Shown here: positions 22,901 through 37,900 of the stretch, in pieces
Numbering within the stretch: position 1 is the first letter of the stretch
How the letters are laid out: each line of letters starts with the position of its first letter
Assembly: GCA_035041965.1 (NCBI GenBank)
Contig: JAPYMA010000835.1
Coordinates: forward strand, 49,273-113,272
Reading direction: 5' to 3'
Source of the DNA: Anisakis pegreffii
Taxonomy: Eukaryota; Nematoda; Chromadorea; Rhabditida; Anisakidae
DNA: 64,000 nt
The notes under the pieces: model-generated
Database searches by the model: none
Seen by the model: only the letters and a program-made list of their open reading frames with translations
What the model was told of the DNA's origin: nothing
Program-made: the position numbers and the translations under genes

Positions 22901-25900
22901 TAACTCGATAATCCGCATTATTCGATCTGGGACTACTGCGGGTTGAATTCAGCGATGAGCCGAATGGAAGTGAGCTCTCGAAGATGGCCGAATCCGTTGA
23001 TGAACCGAACGTAGAGCAACGATCCCGAGGTGCTGCTTCAAAATCAGCGCAACAGTCGTCGTCGTAAGGTGATAACGACGGTGAACGGGTGGATGCTGGT
23101 CGCGAGGATGCGGCCGAATGATCCGCTTGAAAGCCGTATCGGACACTGCTTGTGACTGCATCCAGCTTATTAATGTTGCTCATTTGATGATCAACTAGTG
23201 GCGCTAAAATCACAACATAATATGACACAACGATGATGAAGCTAAAGCATACTCACTCAACTCTTTGCATCTCGTCAAAACAACATTGCAAACAAGCACG
23301 GATGCACAGAGTTCTCGGTTATCTTACAACCACTACGAAACATCAAACTTCCATTCACAGAATCCATCCACATGGATTGGAATATTACTATTACGCTACT
23401 CTACCTTTCCAGTTCTGATGCTTCTTGAACGAAACAATTTCAAGCTTCCAAAAGTTCAGTCAATAGATAAATTTTCATATGAGGCACTGGAAAAGGCGAT
23501 TTTGGATGGACTCAATGATTAGTCACGTACATGATGTATCACAACCCGATCGGTTGTAACTTCGCTGATTTCCGGCAGTGTATGAAATTCAATTATTTCA
23601 CTAAGCTACACAGGTATGCAGCTCCTATGAATCTGCGCTAGATATCAACCGACGCAGTTTCCAAGGCCATCAAGTTTTGAGCAAAGCTTGAAAATTCATT
23701 GCTTAAGCTTAAAGCGCTGGAGAAATGAATAATCGAAACATGTGAAGCTGGAAAGGAACAGAGTAGCGGGTGTATCATGCAAAATAACGGTCATTTTTAT
23801 TCATCACATCCACCATGCAGTTGAGCGGCTAGCAGTCATGAATCTTTTATTAGAATCGAATCAACTGGATAATGTTGTGATGATGAAGAGTTGTGTTACG
23901 AACCGTTTGCATCTGTGATCGGCGTGGGTCCGTTTGACTGGTGTTGTAACGTTGGTATAGATAGTGCACGGGGAGCCACTGAAGAAGTCGGGTTCCATTT
24001 AAACGTTTGTTGTTTTTGTTTCTTGAGTTGCTTGAACTGATTGTAACTACTACTAGCAATGTTCTCATCGTTCGTCTTTCTATCGAACATTGACCGTTTC
24101 TCATCGAATGAGACCAATCCATCGCCATTATAGCATTCTTGATGTTGTTGGCGTGTTGAACGAGGTGATGTGATTACCATCGTTTCTAATTCATTGTGTC
24201 CTTCAATATGATCACGCTTCACTGTTTCTGGAAACTCATTCAATATTTTCTGCAACCTACCTCGCTTTCACAAGAGGGTCACACACGGACAGCTTCGCTA
24301 AAAACGCAAGCTACACAGGTATGCAGCACATACGGATAGCTCCACTTAAAAGCGTAAGATCATATGGACAGCTCCACTAATCTGAGATTTGCATAATTGA
24401 CGGTCTCACTATCAGTAATGTTCATCCCATTAGTCTTAGGAACGCTCGGTGAGGCTAATCTGGTGAACATTACTCAGCAGTAAGGCTTTCAGGTGGAACT
24501 GTGAATGAGCGTGATGATTATGCGCGAAGCACTTCAACAGTGCATTTTTTAATCATCTGATCGCATTAAAGGGAGTGCAATTTGTGTTTAAATTTAAACC
24601 AGCCGCGAAGAGACAATATTCATTCATTTCGCTTAAAAAAACGCCTACGACTATTTAGAGAAATTTTTTCGCTGAACATTGCTCATGTTCTCTTCAATGA
24701 ACGTTTCACGTTTACGGTTAGCAGATTGCGAAAAAATTCGCACTCATGAGCAGAGACGAATCGACATTCTGAATTGGAATGCTTCAAGAAAGGAATATGA
24801 CAGGTGCCATGGCAACGCTGATATTTCTATGAAATAACATTTATGAAAATTGTACGAAAATTACACCGAATTCTATTGGCAGTTCCAAAGTTGCGATATG
24901 AATTGAATTGAGCGCAAAAAATCGAGTGTAAAAGCACTCTTTACCGTATGGTGGTCTCCTGATTTTGACTTCTACTTCACCGAGACGTGCCGCCTCGTGG
25001 ATCATTCGTATGACACTTTGAAGATAACGGTCTTCTACCGATTCACCGTTTATACTCAGTATCAAATCGCCAGCCTTAAAATTCAATTTGGTTGTAGAAT
25101 TTCAAAGATTCGGAGAATATTACTAATCGTTAGGGAAAATTAGACGCGATAATGTTTGGCATTTTCAAATATCAACTGGAGAACAGCAATACGACTCATT
25201 GCTCACGTAAAATTAATGAAGCCGAGTTGATGAACAGTCGATGAACTAGAATTCACGATCAACAACATAATGAAGTGAACCTTTAGACCACACTCGTCAG
25301 CTGGAGTTCCACGAATAACGGTTTCGACTCTCAATGCGCTGTCTTTGTCTTTGCCACCCGCAACAGTAAATCCGAAATATTTATGTGGATTCGTAGTGTG
25401 ATGACCCAAATCAATGTTAAAAATCATCACATCATCGTCAGTAACATTCTCGTCATTCAACTGCAACGGGTTATTTCATTTGCATCCTTTTATAAGGTAG
25501 CAATCATTAAGATCGTGAGCAAAATGACGACGATCAACCACAAATATCCTTTCTCTGACGATGATGGTGATCTTTTCATGATGCAAATCGCAAACGAACA
25601 AAAGACAAACGAATATTTTCGTTGCACCTTCAACAGATGCATGCGTCAACTATTATTCATTAAAACAACATTTCCAACGCATTTATCAAAACAACAATTC
25701 ACCAATTCTTTCATGCATTCTTCAGTACCATTACACCAAAAAACGTTCATTATTTGCAAACGATTTTTTCATTCACAATTAGGGTAATGTTATGCGTTCA
25801 TTTGGGCATTTATGTAACAAACTCATTTTCACACTGGAACACGAACGATGTTTCATTCATCATTGAAACAATATTTTTTGGGTCGATCTCTTATTCTTCA

Positions 25901-28900
25901 ACATAACTCTAAAGTTCAAATAAGACATTCTCAAGGCACAGAGTTTCGAATCAAACTATTTCTGCAATCAAGGTATAATTGTCCTTTTTCGCGCTCAATT
26001 GAAATAGATTGTAGCCAAGGAGTGCATATTGCATGAAGACAGGAAATACATACCACTGATCTGTTGAATTGGTCCTTGCTTTCATCACGGTAGGAGGATA
26101 TCCCAGAGAAAGTGTTACCGAGCGGAACATGCACTGTGTTCATTGCCGATGCACTGTTCGCTGTTTTTGTTACGTTCTCCTGAACACATCGGACAATTCA
26201 GAAATGTACACAAAATTAAACCCTTTTCAAAACAGCAAAAGTGAATGAATCTTCAACCACAATTGATATCCGTTAATGGGCACGCTATCGTAAGAGAGTA
26301 GCATCGTAGATCGCTGATTCGCTAAGATATATTTCTGTTGCCATAAAAATAATCCGTCATCAGCATCACTGAAGAAAAAGTAGCGAAACTCCTCGTTAAG
26401 TGTATCGCTAATCGAAAGAACTATCGCGGTTTCCGCCATGTTACTCATCAAAATGATTCCGCTAATCGCTAAAGCCGCACTCAAATCATGCTTCAAAATT
26501 TGCTTTTTAATCGCTCGTTCGTCCCGGAAAAAGCATCATTACGCCAGTGAACAGATAAAAAGATTTGTTATATTATTCAAAAACTAAGAATGGCTTCAAC
26601 AACAAACAATTTAAAGCCGAAATGTAATCTCTGCAACTGAGAAAAAATTATAAAATGATTAAAAGTGTTGTCACATAACGTAATGAGCCCAGACGGAATG
26701 CCAGTGGAGCATTCGAGATATTTGAGGTGTGACTGAAAAACACTTATTCGAGGGATGACTAAAAATTCATGTTCAAACCGTTCGAGTATGAGCACGCTAT
26801 GTTCGATTTAAGCACTTGTCAGTGTTAAAACCCAAAAGTGATTCAAAGATCTTGATACTGTCAAAAATGAACAATATTTACAAACAAAAACTTGCGACTT
26901 ATCGCAAGTTTGAAAAAAAAAAGTATCTCCTCAAAGCGCACTCAAATCATGCTTCAAGTGAAATATCGCAAGTCGCTGATATTTTGTGCCGCTAAAGAAT
27001 TACTGCACTGGACACTGTGGCTGCTAATTTCGAACATATGAAAAAAAGTAGCGAGCTACCGTGCGACCGAAAAAGATAGCTACGCTAGTAGCGTAATGGT
27101 GAATAACGCACTAGTGCCCACCATTGCTAATGTCTTTACGGAACGAGAGTATCGCACATCGCAATAAGGATGTTAGGCATTAAAAACATTCAAAAAAATC
27201 ACAGCTAAATATTACGAGAACATTGGAAAGGTGATAGATTAAGTGAGGCTTTGATAGCACCGCTGTGATGGAAACGGTCAGGAGCACATTCGATTGTGAC
27301 GACGAAGAGAGCAAATTCATTCGCTCCTCCATAAATACAAGCACTCGCGCGAAGTATTCAGTTCCGAAGATTTAATCAGCAAACTTCTCATAACAATAAG
27401 TGAACAGACAGTGCGAAATAAATTCTGCACTCCCTTGAGTGTATTTGTCATTATTTCAACAAAAAAAAAACTGACCTGAAATTTCTTTCCTGCCGACTCA
27501 CTGAAAGAATCTTTCACCTTTTCCTCAGATTCTTCTTCTTTTGCCGTTCGATCACTTGTCTTTGACGTTGCCTCGAATAGCTGTTGATGACTGCTCGAAA
27601 GTTTCTCCTTAAGAAATGTCAAATTTGCAGATGTATACGAAACGCACGATGAAGTCGGTGGTGAAACCTGAAAATGAAATGATTATAACAATGCGATTTT
27701 GAAATTATATTATTCATTGAATATTCATCAAAAGTAACGAAGTTAATCAACAACTGCATCGCTTCAAAAACGACTTTCATTTATCACAAGGTCAAAACGC
27801 ATTCATGCAAATCCACGGTACCAGCCCATACACGAAAATCTCCATGATGAACAAGGCTTTTCAATTTTCCGTCATCACTCATTCTCATCACTGCACAACA
27901 GTGTAATGAAAAAAGATCTAAACATTCTGCGAAACAGACCGAGAATGAGGTGAAGCGAATCACTTTTCACATGAATCAGAATGATTTGAACAGACAGTTA
28001 AAATACATCACCTGTGAAGCGCCGCTTAATGTATATGAAGGCTGTGTTGATTGTTGTATTTGACGGAATGACTCAATTTGGTGTTGTTGTTGTTGTTGTT
28101 GAATTGGTTTTGGTTCGTGCAATTCAGATGATATATTTGTGCTAGGCTGTTTCGATGCTGGATACTTCAGCGTTGCAACATTAGCTGTTTGTTCCCTGGA
28201 CAGCTCTACCTCCAATGTTACCGAATAACCTGCAGTAAATTGCGTCGTTGTATTGCAGTTTGCTAATTCAGTCTATTGCATAAGATTATTCATCAGTATT
28301 TTCTAGGCTAGATGACAATGCATCAACTCGATGCATTAATCACCGTTATTTGCATAACAAAGCAGCACAATGCTCGTTTTGCTACACACACAACAATCAT
28401 GATGCTCATGTTCCATGCAACAGCACAACTATCTCTTCATTTTTTCAATAGACCACCAGAAAGTGACTGACTCATTTAACGGCTATCTTAAACGTAACAC
28501 ACGCTCGTAAACGACTTTCCATACGAATATGCAGTTCCACTTCATATTCCGTACATAAATCAATCATAATTGTGAACGTTTCATTAGCCAAAACGAATCG
28601 TTGCGTAAAGTTTTAGTTTCTAGTAAAATAGCCGCTGAACGCACTTGGCTGTTGTGATTCGCTAGACGGTTGTTTTGCAGCTGGTTGCTCTACTTCGGAT
28701 GAAGCGTTCTTGTCGAATCTCTGAAATCACAGAAAATTTTTCGTTACCTTTTTACCCCAAATTTATGTTTCATGTGCTTTTGTGATTCCTCAACTTGACA
28801 TGAAATGAAAATTAATTCGCTCCAGCGGAATCGATTCAAGTTTCAACGCTGCGTCAACGGTTCATTAAAAATCTCCAAATCTGGTCGTAAGTACGACACA

Positions 28901-31900
28901 TACTTTAGTTACAATAAACAAGTGCCAGTATTCCTCATGTTTCTAAATGCTCAAATTTCAAGTTCCCCTCACTGAATGCGCTCTTAATGAGGGCTACAAA
29001 TGTTTACATCAGAAGAAAAATGCTCACAAAACAGTTCCATTCGAGAGACTGTGGTTCAAACTCAGGCAAATAAAGATTGTCAGCCACCTGAAGAGAAGTG
29101 GCCGTATAATGTTGACAAGTGACAGGAATCACCTTTTCAACACGATATATTGCTTCGTTGTCGTTCGAGCATTCGAATTTTGCCGCTATTTCATTGACTT
29201 TACGTCTGTTCGACGAGGATGGTACAGACCGAGCACACCTTAATTCCACTTCACTACCACCAATCGGTTTGTTCGGTGTACTGAGCCCGGAGCAATTTCT
29301 TTGTGAAATCTGAAATGTCCTAGTGTCATTCTGGTTGGTGGCAATGGTGTGTGTAATCGCACGTTCACTTTATGATAACTTTTAAGTAATTTTATCATTT
29401 CCAAACAAGAACGCCAATATCAACTCATCAAATGTGTTGCTGTGTTATTTAAGTGTTTCGTTCGAAACGCTCCATAACGATAAAGATATCGAAACCTGAA
29501 TAGCCCGTTAACTGATTTTTTGAAGCTCAGTACTTGGTCATTTAGGTAGCCAAGGCTGACCAAAGATAGAACTGTAGCTAATTTATACCTGTTCTTGTTT
29601 AACGTTTGCTTTGTCTTCAAAATTTTGCAACTGATTTTTATCAATTTGTAGTAATGTGTCGACTTGCGATCCAACTCGATGATCGCTTCTTCGGCTGTTG
29701 TTTAGTGCTGTGTCGGAATGTTGCGATGAAGAGAGAAGGTTAGTGCGAAGTGAGACGTCGTCTGCAGATGTCGTCTCTTGTGCGTGCCACTTTGTTTGCG
29801 TAAAATATTTACGTTTTTCGGCAGCTGAATCAGCGTCGTCGTATTCACGCGGACTATTCCACTCAACTGAACGGAATTATTTGAAGTCAACAAAAATTCA
29901 TTGTTACATACGTGTGAGCATTACGATATTGCGTAACAACTGACTCTGCGGAGAGAATCCACTCGAGGTTGACGGGGAATGTTGGTACGACGAGGACGCT
30001 CGATTGTTCTCGATACCAGAATCCGTATGCTCGTCAGCGATCGGTGAGCTTGTCACTGTTAGAATCTCGTCCTTTTCCTGAAGTACCATCAACAGTGAAC
30101 ATCCATATTCAGCGTCACAGACGTGTTACTCATGAACTTTCTTGACTGCAGAAGGCTATTCAACGTTGTTCAAAAACCACTTGATCATGTAACGTGATCA
30201 ACTATCCTAATATGAAGACAATGAAAGCTATTGCTGCCCGTCAATTGACATTAAAACACCGCAATGTTTTGTGAAGCGGGCGTAATGAAGTTATCATTAA
30301 TAATAGTTGAAATGAGATAGGGTAGACTGGGCTCAACAGCACACAACGTTGATTTTTAAAAAAAATCAACAAAAATCAGAAAAAGCATAAATTTCCTCTT
30401 CGGAAATCGTATTTTTAGCCAAGATTAAATTTCGGCGGTTGGAATTGAGGTAGCCGAAAAAATACATTCATACTATTGTAGCAATTCGAACGATTATTTC
30501 AGTAACCCATTCACTTAGTGAACGAAGCGAAACCACAGCTGAGAATATAAAAGTTAATAAATTCATTTTAAAAAAATCCGTATGAATATTTTACCATTCA
30601 TCTGTATATTTAGAGAGCAATAAAAAATTGTTTCGTCAACAATACTGATTCATAATTCGAATATACCAAAATGGAAATTTATGATGTTCAAATATGATAC
30701 GTCAACAAATAACATGCTAGAAAGCATTCGGCAGTAAACGCAGCAACATTCATTATATTACTATCGCAGTTACGTATGTCCAAGTGAACAAAAATGACTA
30801 TGGTTCATAGAGATGGGACATAATTACCGCAATCGGACCCATTCATTCATGCTCATTATCGTCAGCGATTTCGTTCAAAACTTGAATATCATGAAAACAA
30901 GTCCGTGCACAGGCAACACTACTTAGCGGATGTAAACTAAGCATGCGGAGATACAGCAAAATAAAGCATCCAAGGCTGCTTGAATGGTATCAACAAAATA
31001 GAGTTTGTCTGATTCATCGATCAAAAAGCTCATCCGCTAAGAGATCAACAGATTTAAGAGAAAATTTCATTGAATTTCGAAGCTGTCGAAATAATGATTC
31101 TTTTTTTCTGATTGATTCTTCCTTATTGGTATTCATCTGTTTTGTAGTCACTTCGTGATGTTCGGGAAATAAAACCTAACTGAACTAGTACCATCCCAAA
31201 TTAACAACATCATGAACGAATGAACAGATATCAGTTCTTAGCGAGCCACTATCGGTTCTTCCAAGGCTACCACTTCAAAACAACAAGCCAGGAAAAACGC
31301 ACTATACACCTAACTCGCATTTTAACTTTTTTGAGCAATTTATTGTTGGGACGTCCTCATGAATCGATGCTTCCATACAATACCGTAAATTCTACGCAAC
31401 AAACTGAATATATTTCATTGACTACATTAAAATATAACCTCGCAAATAAAAAATGACTAAACGATACGACTAAAATTACAGAAGATCCATGCTTTAAAAA
31501 GTTATTTGGACAACTGAAGTGGGTAATGCAAAAAGCCAACGTTAGACTATTCACTTCGATTGACTGCATAATACGCTAACATTATATGTGAACCGTCACT
31601 GCATTAGACCACATAACTGTGCTCATGAACACGATCATGAATACCGATGAATTCGTTTGTTTGCGAGTAAGCGAATTATGCAATGATGAAGCGAAAATAC
31701 ACCATCACCCATCTGTTGTTATGCGCTTCACTTCATACCACCACCTACACATCAATTTGAATTTTATTACACGACTAACTTTCAACTCATGACGTTCACC
31801 AATCGATACAGCTGCATCTGTGTTCACATGGAATAAAGCACTATCATTATAGTTGAGACCCAAGAAGGATAAACGGTCCATTGGTGAAAAAAAGAGCAGA

Positions 31901-34900
31901 AACTCTGATGGAATGAATCGTAGCTTTTGAGACGTTTTGGAGAAATTTGATGATAATAGTCAAATTATCAAGAACTTGTGATCAACTGCCACCACATGCA
32001 CTACACATTATGAATATTAAATTGAAAATGTTATCGCCATCATCCATTCAATCAAAAGACAGATAAAAATAATTATTTACTACATGCTTGAGAACAAAAT
32101 TCACTGTTAAAGCATAAAATCGTGGGAACAAAAAAAAAACAGTCCATCTTGTAATCAGTTTTCCTGGTAACAGAGTACAACACCGAAAACTCTTCTGATA
32201 CCACAACCACATACCTGCAAAATTCACTTTGCACCGCACTACTTCGTCATAATATTCAGTCTTCTTTTAAACTAAAATTTTTCACCCATACTCACTGGAA
32301 ATATTTTTTTCATGAAATAATCGCTGAATCAAATCAAATTCAATCAGTCACAGATGGATCGATCAGCTAAGCAGATTAATGATCAGTGAATTCACAGTGA
32401 ATAACATAAAATGTTGTCACTTTTTCATCGCTAATCGCTCAACAACTATCTGAAATTGGTAACTCAACGTTGCACGCTGATTCATCATTACATTGCTTCA
32501 CTTAACTTATCGCCATTCGAACACTCAATCAGCGAACTATTCAAAATATTTCGAATCTGTTTCAAAAAAACAACTTTCATTACATAAATCCGCTTACGCT
32601 GTTTTCGCTCTCCGACTGCAATCGCAGTTGTTAAAGTAAAAAACACAACATATACACATAGCATACCAATCTCATTCACTACGATAACAGAAATGAAAAA
32701 TTTGGAACTGTGATCAACTAATCAGTATATTACTATCATACCAAACTAGACTCTGCGACCATGATGAGATTCAAAAAACGAAAAGTTTTCATTATTGTTG
32801 AATATCTTTGTTGGTACTGAAAGAGTGATGCTAATGAACGGAGAGATAAGAACGACGTATTTTTAAGCTCTTTAAGCTCCTGACTGTTGATTCGATTACG
32901 TCAATGGGAAATTTTGCCGTCGGCATTCTTAAATATCAATACTTCAATAATTCAGTTCAATTACAGCATTTATATACTGCAAAAGATACAACTCCAAATT
33001 AGTTGCAAGCAACAAGCACGAAACGATTCAGTCCTTCACTAACCGGTGATGCAACACGAATGCGATGAACACAATTCGTATCCTCTTCACAAATATTCCT
33101 CACAAAAATATCACCGCAACAACAGTATGCGTTAGTCAATGAGCACTTGCTGTTTTGATGAATATTATCACCGGACGCCATATCAAAACAATACGCTTTC
33201 TCAGCGAAACCACTGATGTCAGCCAGTTTCGATGCAAAATTTTCGCACTTTGAGATCATTTCGTGCTGTCTATTAGTATCACCGTCAGTTGCCTTTTGCG
33301 ATGTTGATGATGAGATTGATGTGGAATCGCCAGAATACACCAAAAAGGATGATGCAGAGCTGTTCGGCAGTGTCCACGAGACTTCCGCTCGTTCATTTCT
33401 CCTAGTTTCATTCTTTTTTGCGATCAGTTTACACCACTCATCCAGAAAATTCCATTCGTTTCGCTGCGTTGCAGTCACAGACTCCCTTGAATGACAACCC
33501 TCATAAATCTCACGGCTATATTGGATTATTGCATTCGTTATTCCATCGCTTTTAGCTTGAATTCGATGTCTCCTTAATAGACCATTGTCGTTACACCTAT
33601 TTTTGGGAACACCGTCGTCATGTGGTTGTGAAGGACACAAAACGAAATATTGCTGAGGGTAGAGTCGGTAATAATAAGCGAATTTTTGTTGCTGTTGCTG
33701 TAATTGTTGAGCAATTGAAAGCATTATTTGACTCGAATTGGAAGCTGGGAAGGTGATGAACAATCAACTCTTCTGAGTGCAACCATTTGCACAGCAAACG
33801 CAGTCAGAGAGTACCAATAGCTCTCTTCAGTGAAATATTAACACCTAACTAACTTCGACACAATACCGTCAATGTGATGACGATGCTTATCACAACCGAA
33901 TTTGTTCTCGTTTTCGATTTTATCGTTGGTGCACCAAAACGATGGCACTGTTGAATCACATCCATATGACAAACAGAGGATATCGTTGAGGATTTCAGAG
34001 TATGAAATGCTACTGTGCACTAGGGTCATTGGTTAATATCGTACAGTCGACGGAATACATCACCATTTGATAGATGACAATGACAAACAGATACATTCAT
34101 AGATGTCTAATCTTAATGAGCACATTTATCCGGTCGTAACCGATTGCAATCGAAAATGTCAGTGAGACTTCACCGACATACAAGATCATAAAAAATAATC
34201 GTGCACTCGATTGACACCGATCACTTTGAAGAACACCATAATAGCCATGATGTATAATAGTAACCGCAGATTGGGTAGTGTGTACTCAGCGCGAAATCAT
34301 ACAGAAAACATGACACTGAGATGATAAACTTATTATTCATATTATTATGATGTTGAAGGAGAGCACTACTTACAATTAGGATAAAATGATTGTCATGGTC
34401 ATAAACAGAACATACAAACAGATCTTCGATTCTGATCAGATTAACTTGATTTGAATACACCTATTATAGTATACATGAAATCTCCTGATAGAATATCAAC
34501 TAATGTTTTGTATCGGATAATGTATTGATAGCAATTCTCACTGCCCGACCATGTTCATATACATTCCTATATTTGTTAATATAAAACGCCAAACTGAGCT
34601 AACGTCAATCACAAAACTTGATATGTCGCAAAAGCACTCGCATCGAAGCGAATACGCTCTGTGCAATAGCCGTTTTTAATGAGCATTATGAAGAGTCATT
34701 TTGCATGAAGTGAACGAAAAGCACGATTGGTTTATATGAAAGCAACTCAAATTTTCGAACTTGTTGTAATGCGGCATATCAAAGTGCTGGATCTATCAAA
34801 TAAGTTAATCGTCAGTTCACATGAAACAGTTGCATTAAATGTATTGAAATGGTATCATAGTGATATGTATTCGGAAAGAGAATGTATTATATATCAATCG

Positions 34901-37900
34901 TGAAACTCACCACATTTTCACAAAAAATATGCAATAATACCTCAGTGAACGATTCCGGTTCGTTCAAGAGCAAAGAATAGCCTCGATAACCGAATTTTAA
35001 TATATCTCATACTCAATTCCACTCATAATTAATCAAATGACGAAATTTCGTCAAATCTTCAGCCAGAATGGCAGATTCAAGAATGCCGGTGAGAAGCACA
35101 GTGAAATGAAAGAGCCGTGAAGTACAACAACAAAACTAGAGCACTCTGCCGTTTCGCGGGAGGAATGCGGTTGTTACTGTCGAATGGTGACAGTTCCGTG
35201 GAAGACGATACAGTTTCACTTATTCGAACGAGAGAGAGTATGATAAGATCTTGACGAAGACCATCAAATTCCCATCATCGCAATTAACCGAAACATTGTC
35301 TCAAAAGGATGTTACAGGCTGATACATTAAGTCAAGAGTGATGTCCAGAGTGCCAAACGACCGAATCAAAAAATTCTAACGACAGTTTCCGAGTCGATCA
35401 ATTTAACTTTTTTCATTTACAAGCATGAACCTCACAGAAATTGCAGACCATGATGGAAATTTAAAAACCTAGATTACCTGGATTGGCCAGGCTATCGAAC
35501 GTTTGTAACGTTGCTGGCCACAATGCTCGCGTTTTCGTGCATATTGTTTTAGATTTTGGAGTTTTAGAAATTGGACATTTAAAAACATAAACATTAATTC
35601 AGCAGCATTCAGCGCGATCGACACTGCATCAGTGCAGAGGTGAACAATTATTATGGAGAGTAGTCAAGCAAGAGACAAAGTAATGATTCATTGCTTACCT
35701 GATCATGCAAACGGATCCTTAAAATGGTGATTGCAGCACTCTTATAGTTAAGCGCACAACGCGAGAACATATTCTCAGTTTTTATAAAGACGATTACTTG
35801 AGTTCAGCAATATTCAACAATAAAGTGAATGATAATCACAAAGTCAACATCAACAAATACCAATGAATGTGAATATGCGATTAAGCTTACTCCTTTCAGA
35901 CCTAGATGTTTGTTTATCGCCAATATTGAAACGCTAGTAGCAGCAGTATACTAATATTTGCCAATAACAGGTTTTTCGGCAAGTTTCAGCATCGGATAGA
36001 TAGAAAGGATTGATCTCAGGTTTGGAAGAAAAGAGAAGAATTATTTGTTTGGGGAGTCAACAAAATCTGTCTGAAACTGTAATACGAGTTCCTAGATACA
36101 CGAATGTGGAATGTTTGATGTTCAAGCAACACAGCAATGCCAGAGAGCTGAGGAAGGCTTGATAGAACTGGAAAAAATACTTCGAAAGTAAACACCAAAA
36201 ATAATCAAATAGTTTTTGGAACTGATGATTTGCTGACGAAAGTGCGTGACATAAGTATTTGAGATATGTTTGAATGGCGCACGAAACGCATGAGAGACTC
36301 TAAGAACTATTGTTTAGTCATGGACTATTGTAGCGGCTTTCAAGTGAGAATTGTAAAACGTCACTGAATTTCAAATCGACAAATATCATTTCAGATCATT
36401 ACAAAATATGTTTGATCGGTGAATCATTCCTTAATCCCGCCTATTAAGCACATACCCAAAATGATTATAAGCAAATACTTAGATGTTACAAACGCAATGC
36501 AAACGAATTCGAACGTTTCGCATAAGTGACACTGAATAAAGTCAAACGTTCAAAGTGACTGAACTGTTGGCTATTGTAAAAGACGGAATGCGAGCGCTTC
36601 GTCTGTTAACTGTCAAAAGTGAGAACTGTAAAGCTGAGAATGCAACAGCGATTTTTCGAAGAAAACAATTCCTGGAATCGAGACTTGAAATCGATGAAAT
36701 GGAAAGCGCACGAAAGTAAGACATTGATTCAAACGTTCATAAAAGCATGTCGATACGTACCAACTGATTGGAACGCTTTCATCGTGCATATTAAATCAAA
36801 AACTACATCCATCAATAATCCATTTTCATAAAAACACTATTACAACTCTCAATCTGAAAACTTCAATTGTTCTCATCAAGTGATGATGACGCAACGCTGC
36901 GGCTGTCCAAATCAGTCAGAATCAGTTAGCAGTCAATAGTATTAGCATAAATTATGGTAATCCAAACGAATTTGATGGGTTAGTTCATTTGCATTCCGTC
37001 TTTATTGACTAGTTTCGCCCATGCATCGTAAAATATTTCGACACACTCCAAATGTATGGAACTAATAATTGTCATTTTGACGCTGTTCAAATAATTGACT
37101 GTTGACAGCGAACTTTCACATAATCCCATTTTCCCAGCAGAAATTCTAGGCATTTTCAGTGATTATGAGATAAACCGGAATTACACAACAACAATAACAG
37201 TTTAAAAGGGTTATATAACTTCGACTCTCCGAACACCTCGATCATATTAAGCATATCGGAAAACTGGCTGAGGCACTCAGGTTCGCTGGTAAAATCCTCG
37301 AGCAGCTCAAGCATCTCACAGAAACTAGGTAGGCATCTCCAGTGTCTTAGGCAAGCTTGACAAACCATTGAAATGTGGTGCACTTTTACGAATGAGATAA
37401 TGCGACCGGAAGGTGCACATGAACGCGGTGGTGCTAATAACATAACTGAATGATAAATGGACGAACGAAAGGAAAGCGTTGTGAGTGGTGTTATTAATGA
37501 TAAACATGTGAAATGCGACCATTCATCTACAACAAATGGTAGTTACGTAAGACCGGTATATAAGGATATATCTATCTCGCACTATTAGGTCACTCATGAA
37601 ATAACAATGCTCTTATCATTGAAAGATGAATGTAATTCATCATCATAAACAATTGTTTACATCTATCCACCAAACCATCAACTTATTCATCTCTGAATGC
37701 ACTCTCTGATTTGCATATGTCCACCATTCATTTAATCTTTCATTACTACTAAATGAATTCTTGTGATTAAACCTCATCCTATAAAGTCAATGACCTCACA
37801 TAGAACAATAATGAACGACTGAAATAAATGAATGAAATGATACAAAATTCATGCCCAATGCATAGAAATACAACAAGCCGTGAATCGTGATGTTATCAAT

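Noticed and set aside
24716..24768. 53-bp exon bridging phase 1 to 0 after the PDZ
   Set aside because: Splice sites and phase fit, but the 17 codons show nothing family-like. Kept only as a mention in the PDZ entry.
37156..37443. Open frames on both strands around an acidic/amphipathic helix-like segment
   Set aside because: Each strand yields a plausible helix, so composition alone explains it. No compatible splice sites in the LMO7-like gene phase.
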